From: Jejuia pallidilutea
Lineage (GTDB): Bacteria > Bacteroidota > Bacteroidia > Flavobacteriales > Flavobacteriaceae
Direction of reading: 5' to 3'
DNA: 64,000 nucleotides
NCBI RefSeq assembly: GCF_002973595.1
Contig: NZ_PVEO01000002.1
Coordinates: 434,001 to 498,000 of the forward strand
Shown here: in pieces, positions 61,891-64,000 of the stretch
Numbering within the stretch: the first letter of the stretch is position 1
How the letters are laid out: every line of letters starts with the position of its first letter
Translations under genes and position numbers: made by a program
The notes under the pieces: generated by a model
What the model saw: only the letters and a program-made list of their open reading frames with translations
Told to the model about the DNA's origin: nothing
Database searches by the model: none

Positions 61891-64000
61891 TTATTGATTA
61901 AAATATTGTAATTGAAATGTGCTTTCTAAATAGTTTACTAATGCAGTCTGTGCTTCAAGTTCCGATTGAATTGCTTCTTTTATCAACTGCGTAAATGCAG
62001 TATAATCAATTTCGCCTTCTCTATATGCCAGTAATGCACCTGTTTTTTGCTCTTTTGTTAATGGTAAAACTTGGTCTTTGTAAAACTCCCAAGACGTTTT
62101 CCATTTGAAATAATTTTCTTTAGCCTGAACAAACCTTGATTGTACTTCCTGTTTTTTGAACGCTACGTTGGTTTCTGCTATTTCTTTATCAATTCTGGCA
62201 CTTCTAACTTGTGCTTTGTTAGAACCTGATAAAAACGGAATTGAAATTCCTGCTTGATAGGTGTAAAATCCTGAATTGCCATTGACACGCTGTAAGCCAC
62301 CTTGAAGATTGAACTTCGGTAAATTATCTGCCTTTGCAGCTTTATATTTGGCTTCTGCTTCATCTACAATGTTCTGCGACATACTGTACAATGGATGATT
62401 TTCAATACTGAACGTTTCCATATCATTCTCCATCACTACGTCAAACTCATCTGAAACTGTAAAAACTTCTTCTGATACCAACCACAAATTGAATTGTTGT
62501 AAGGCAATAAGATAATTACTATAGGCTTGCGCTTTTTTATTCTGAATTTGAAACGCTTGATTTTTTGCTGCTGAATATTCTAATTTAGAAATGGCTTCGA
62601 CTTCATAATTTAAAGCTACTGCTTGTTCAAATTTGGAATAAATGGAATCCAGTTCTTTATACAAGTTATAGTTCCGTTTCATTTGATAGCATTTAGACCA
62701 CGCTTTTTTTACTTCCAATTCCAGTTCCAATTCGGAAAGTTGAAAGGCTTTTTGTGCTAACTGAATGCGTTGTTCTTGTAACTTCCTTTTTGAACCAATA
62801 CCAAACACATCAATATTAGATTGACCAATACCTATGGTTGTATAAATACCATTGCCACTATTAACTTCTTCTCCACCTGTAAAAATTTGAGTCGTTCCGA
62901 AATCATAGGCAGTCGCTTTTAATTGTTCTTGTTTTGTAATTTCCAACTGCTTTTGCTTCAATAATGGATAATTACTTTTTGCGAGTTTAACAGCTTCCTG
63001 TAATGAAATTTCGGGAATTGTATCATTCAACTCTTGTGCATTACTTTGTGGTGAAAAGCCAAATAGTAATAATACAACTGCTGTTGCTGTTACTAACTTT
63101 TTATTTGGCTTAAACGTAAAAGATTTGTTTTCTACCCAATGATATAAAATTGGTAAAACAAATAAGGTAAGCAAAGTTGAAGTTAATAATCCACCAATAA
63201 CTACAGTTGCCAAAGGACGCTGTACTTCTGCACCAGCTGATGATGAAATAGCCATTGGTAGAAAGCCTAATACATCTGTAAAAGCAGTTAGCATAATAGG
63301 TCTGATTCTTCGTTTAGTACCTTCAACTATTCTATCCTTTAAATTGGTTACACCTTCTTCTTTTAATTCGTTGAGTCCGCTTATCATTACCAATCCATTT
63401 AATACCGCAACACCAAACAACACAATAAAACCAACACCTGCCGAAATACTAAATGGCATATCACGCAACCATAAGGCTACTACACCACCAATAGTTGCCA
63501 TTGGGATGGCTATATAAATCATTAAGGTTTGAGGTAGTGATTTTAATGCAAAGTATATTAGTATAAATATGAGTAATAAGGCGATAGGAACAACGGTTTG
63601 TAATCGGTTGCTGGCACGTTCCAGATTTTCAAATGCACCACCATAGCGAATAAAATAACCCGATGGTAGTTCCAATTGTGCATCTAATTTTGATTTTATT
63701 TCAGTTACCAACGATTTTACATCTCGACCTCTGACATTGATACCTACATAGGTTCTTCTGTTGGTATTGTCTCTACTTATTTGCATTGGTCCTGCTTTGT
63801 AACTTACATCAGCTACTTCGCGAAGTGGAATCTGTGCACCAGAAGGTAAGTTGATAAACAAATTTTGCACATCTGTTATGTCTTTACGATTATGAGAACT
63901 TAACCTAACCACCAAATCAAATCGCTTTTCTCCTTCAAATATAGTACCTGCTACTCCTCCTGCAAAAGCTGATTGCACAATTTGATTTAACGTGTTTATT
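61891..64000 (-). CDS. CzcA-type RND pump fused to TolC channel (5' end beyond window)
   Basis: About 703 C-terminal residues are visible; the reading frame stays open to the window edge, so the protein continues. The first part (to about residue 310) is the C-terminal half of a heavy-metal RND pump, with LREVADVSYKAGPMQISRDN, GFIVLFGVAVLNGLVMISGL and IRPIMLTAFTDVLGFLPM. The rest is a complete TolC-family channel, starting after a short linker SFTFKPNKKL. The LFGFSPQSNAQ segment at the junction is an internal signal-like hydrophobic stretch. Such pump-channel fusions occur in Bacteroidetes. Metal specificity cannot be read from the visible part. Confidence 0.9.
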   Translation of the reverse strand, partial: INTLNQIVQSAFAGGVAGTIFEGEKRFDLVVRLSSHNRKDITDVQNLFINLPSGAQIPLREVADVSYKAGPMQISRDNTNRRTYVGINVRGRDVKSLVTEIKSKLDAQLELPSGYFIRYGGAFENLERASNRLQTVVPIALLLIFILIYFALKSLPQTLMIYIAIPMATIGGVVALWLRDMPFSISAGVGFIVLFGVAVLNGLVMISGLNELKEEGVTNLKDRIVEGTKRRIRPIMLTAFTDVLGFLPMAISSSAGAEVQRPLATVVIGGLLTSTLLTLFVLPILYHWVENKSFTFKPNKKLVTATAVVLLLFGFSPQSNAQELNDTIPEISLQEAVKLAKSNYPLLKQKQLEITKQEQLKATAYDFGTTQIFTGGEEVNSGNGIYTTIGIGQSNIDVFGIGSKRKLQEQRIQLAQKAFQLSELELELEVKKAWSKCYQMKRNYNLYKELDSIYSKFEQAVALNYEVEAISKLEYSAAKNQAFQIQNKKAQAYSNYLIALQQFNLWLVSEEVFTVSDEFDVVMENDMETFSIENHPLYSMSQNIVDEAEAKYKAAKADNLPKFNLQGGLQRVNGNSGFYTYQAGISIPFLSGSNKAQVRSARIDKEIAETNVAFKKQEVQSRFVQAKENYFKWKTSWEFYKDQVLPLTKEQKTGALLAYREGEIDYTAFTQLIKEAIQSELEAQTALVNYLESTFQLQYFNQ

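Noticed and set aside
37199-64000. A complete integrative conjugative element
   Set aside because: Metal resistance, AbiE and DUF6266 genes suggest one, but no integrase, relaxase, conjugation gene, tRNA or flanking repeat is visible in the window.
1-64000. CRISPR arrays, rRNA and tRNA genes
   Set aside because: No regularly spaced repeats or tRNA/rRNA-like sequences were found apart from the SRP RNA.

Overview
The window looks like chromosomal DNA from a low-GC marine-type member of the Flavobacteriaceae (Bacteroidetes). Supporting signs are SusC/SusD proteins, a hybrid two-component regulator, a T9SS sorting domain, DUF6090 and DUF6266 proteins, HYC_CC_PP-type small proteins, many lipoprotein signals and a TAnnTTTG-type -7 box at the SRP RNA gene. 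Species was not determined.

Layout. (1) 1-4.5 kb: SRP RNA at the left edge, a glutaminyl-peptide cyclotransferase-like lipoprotein, a small lipoprotein, and a TonB-dependent receptor with a small His-rich membrane protein upstream. (2) 5.1-24.3 kb: a complete fructan utilisation locus, all on the minus strand. In transcription order it holds a hybrid two-component sensor with a periplasmic sugar-binding domain, an MFS sugar transporter, two GH32 lipoproteins, SusC, SusD, two tandem surface glycan-binding lipoproteins, a terminator-like hairpin, a third GH32 and a PfkB fructokinase. The gene set closely parallels the fructan locus of Bacteroides thetaiotaomicron (BT1754-BT1765). Two of the three GH32 enzymes carry Glu where the family has its nucleophilic Asp. 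(3) 24.9-28.3 kb: a short T9SS-type protein and two secreted proteins sharing a nearly identical 318-bp N-terminal module. (4) 28.6-37.2 kb: an AraC-HTH/TPR membrane regulator divergent from a run of ankyrin lipoprotein, acyltransferase, DUF6090, amidohydrolase, serine hydrolase and oxidoreductase genes. (5) 37.2-42.3 kb: an accessory segment with a decayed ORF, an AbiE-type toxin-antitoxin pair with a four-half-site symmetric operator, an isolated DUF6266 gene with its own terminator, a small unknown protein, and about 1 kb of non-coding DNA with three large hairpins. (6) 42.3-64 kb: a metal-resistance island, all minus strand. It contains a CusABC-type Cu/Ag efflux system, multicopper oxidase, CopA ATPase, CDF, DUF305, DUF3347 and HMA proteins, then a Zn/Cd-type ATPase, GDCCVxC protein, MerTP, Fur-family regulator, a second RND adaptor and a CzcA-TolC fusion cut by the window end.

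How the genes work together. In the fructan locus the GH32 lipoproteins and glycan-binding proteins would act at the cell surface, SusCD imports oligosaccharides, periplasmic GH32 releases fructose, the MFS protein takes it into the cytoplasm and the kinase phosphorylates it; the hybrid sensor probably reads periplasmic fructose. In the metal island the CopA and Zn/Cd ATPases move ions to the periplasm, the RND systems expel them, and the oxidase plus small metal-binding proteins detoxify or ferry copper. No integrase, relaxase, tRNA, rRNA or CRISPR array was seen.
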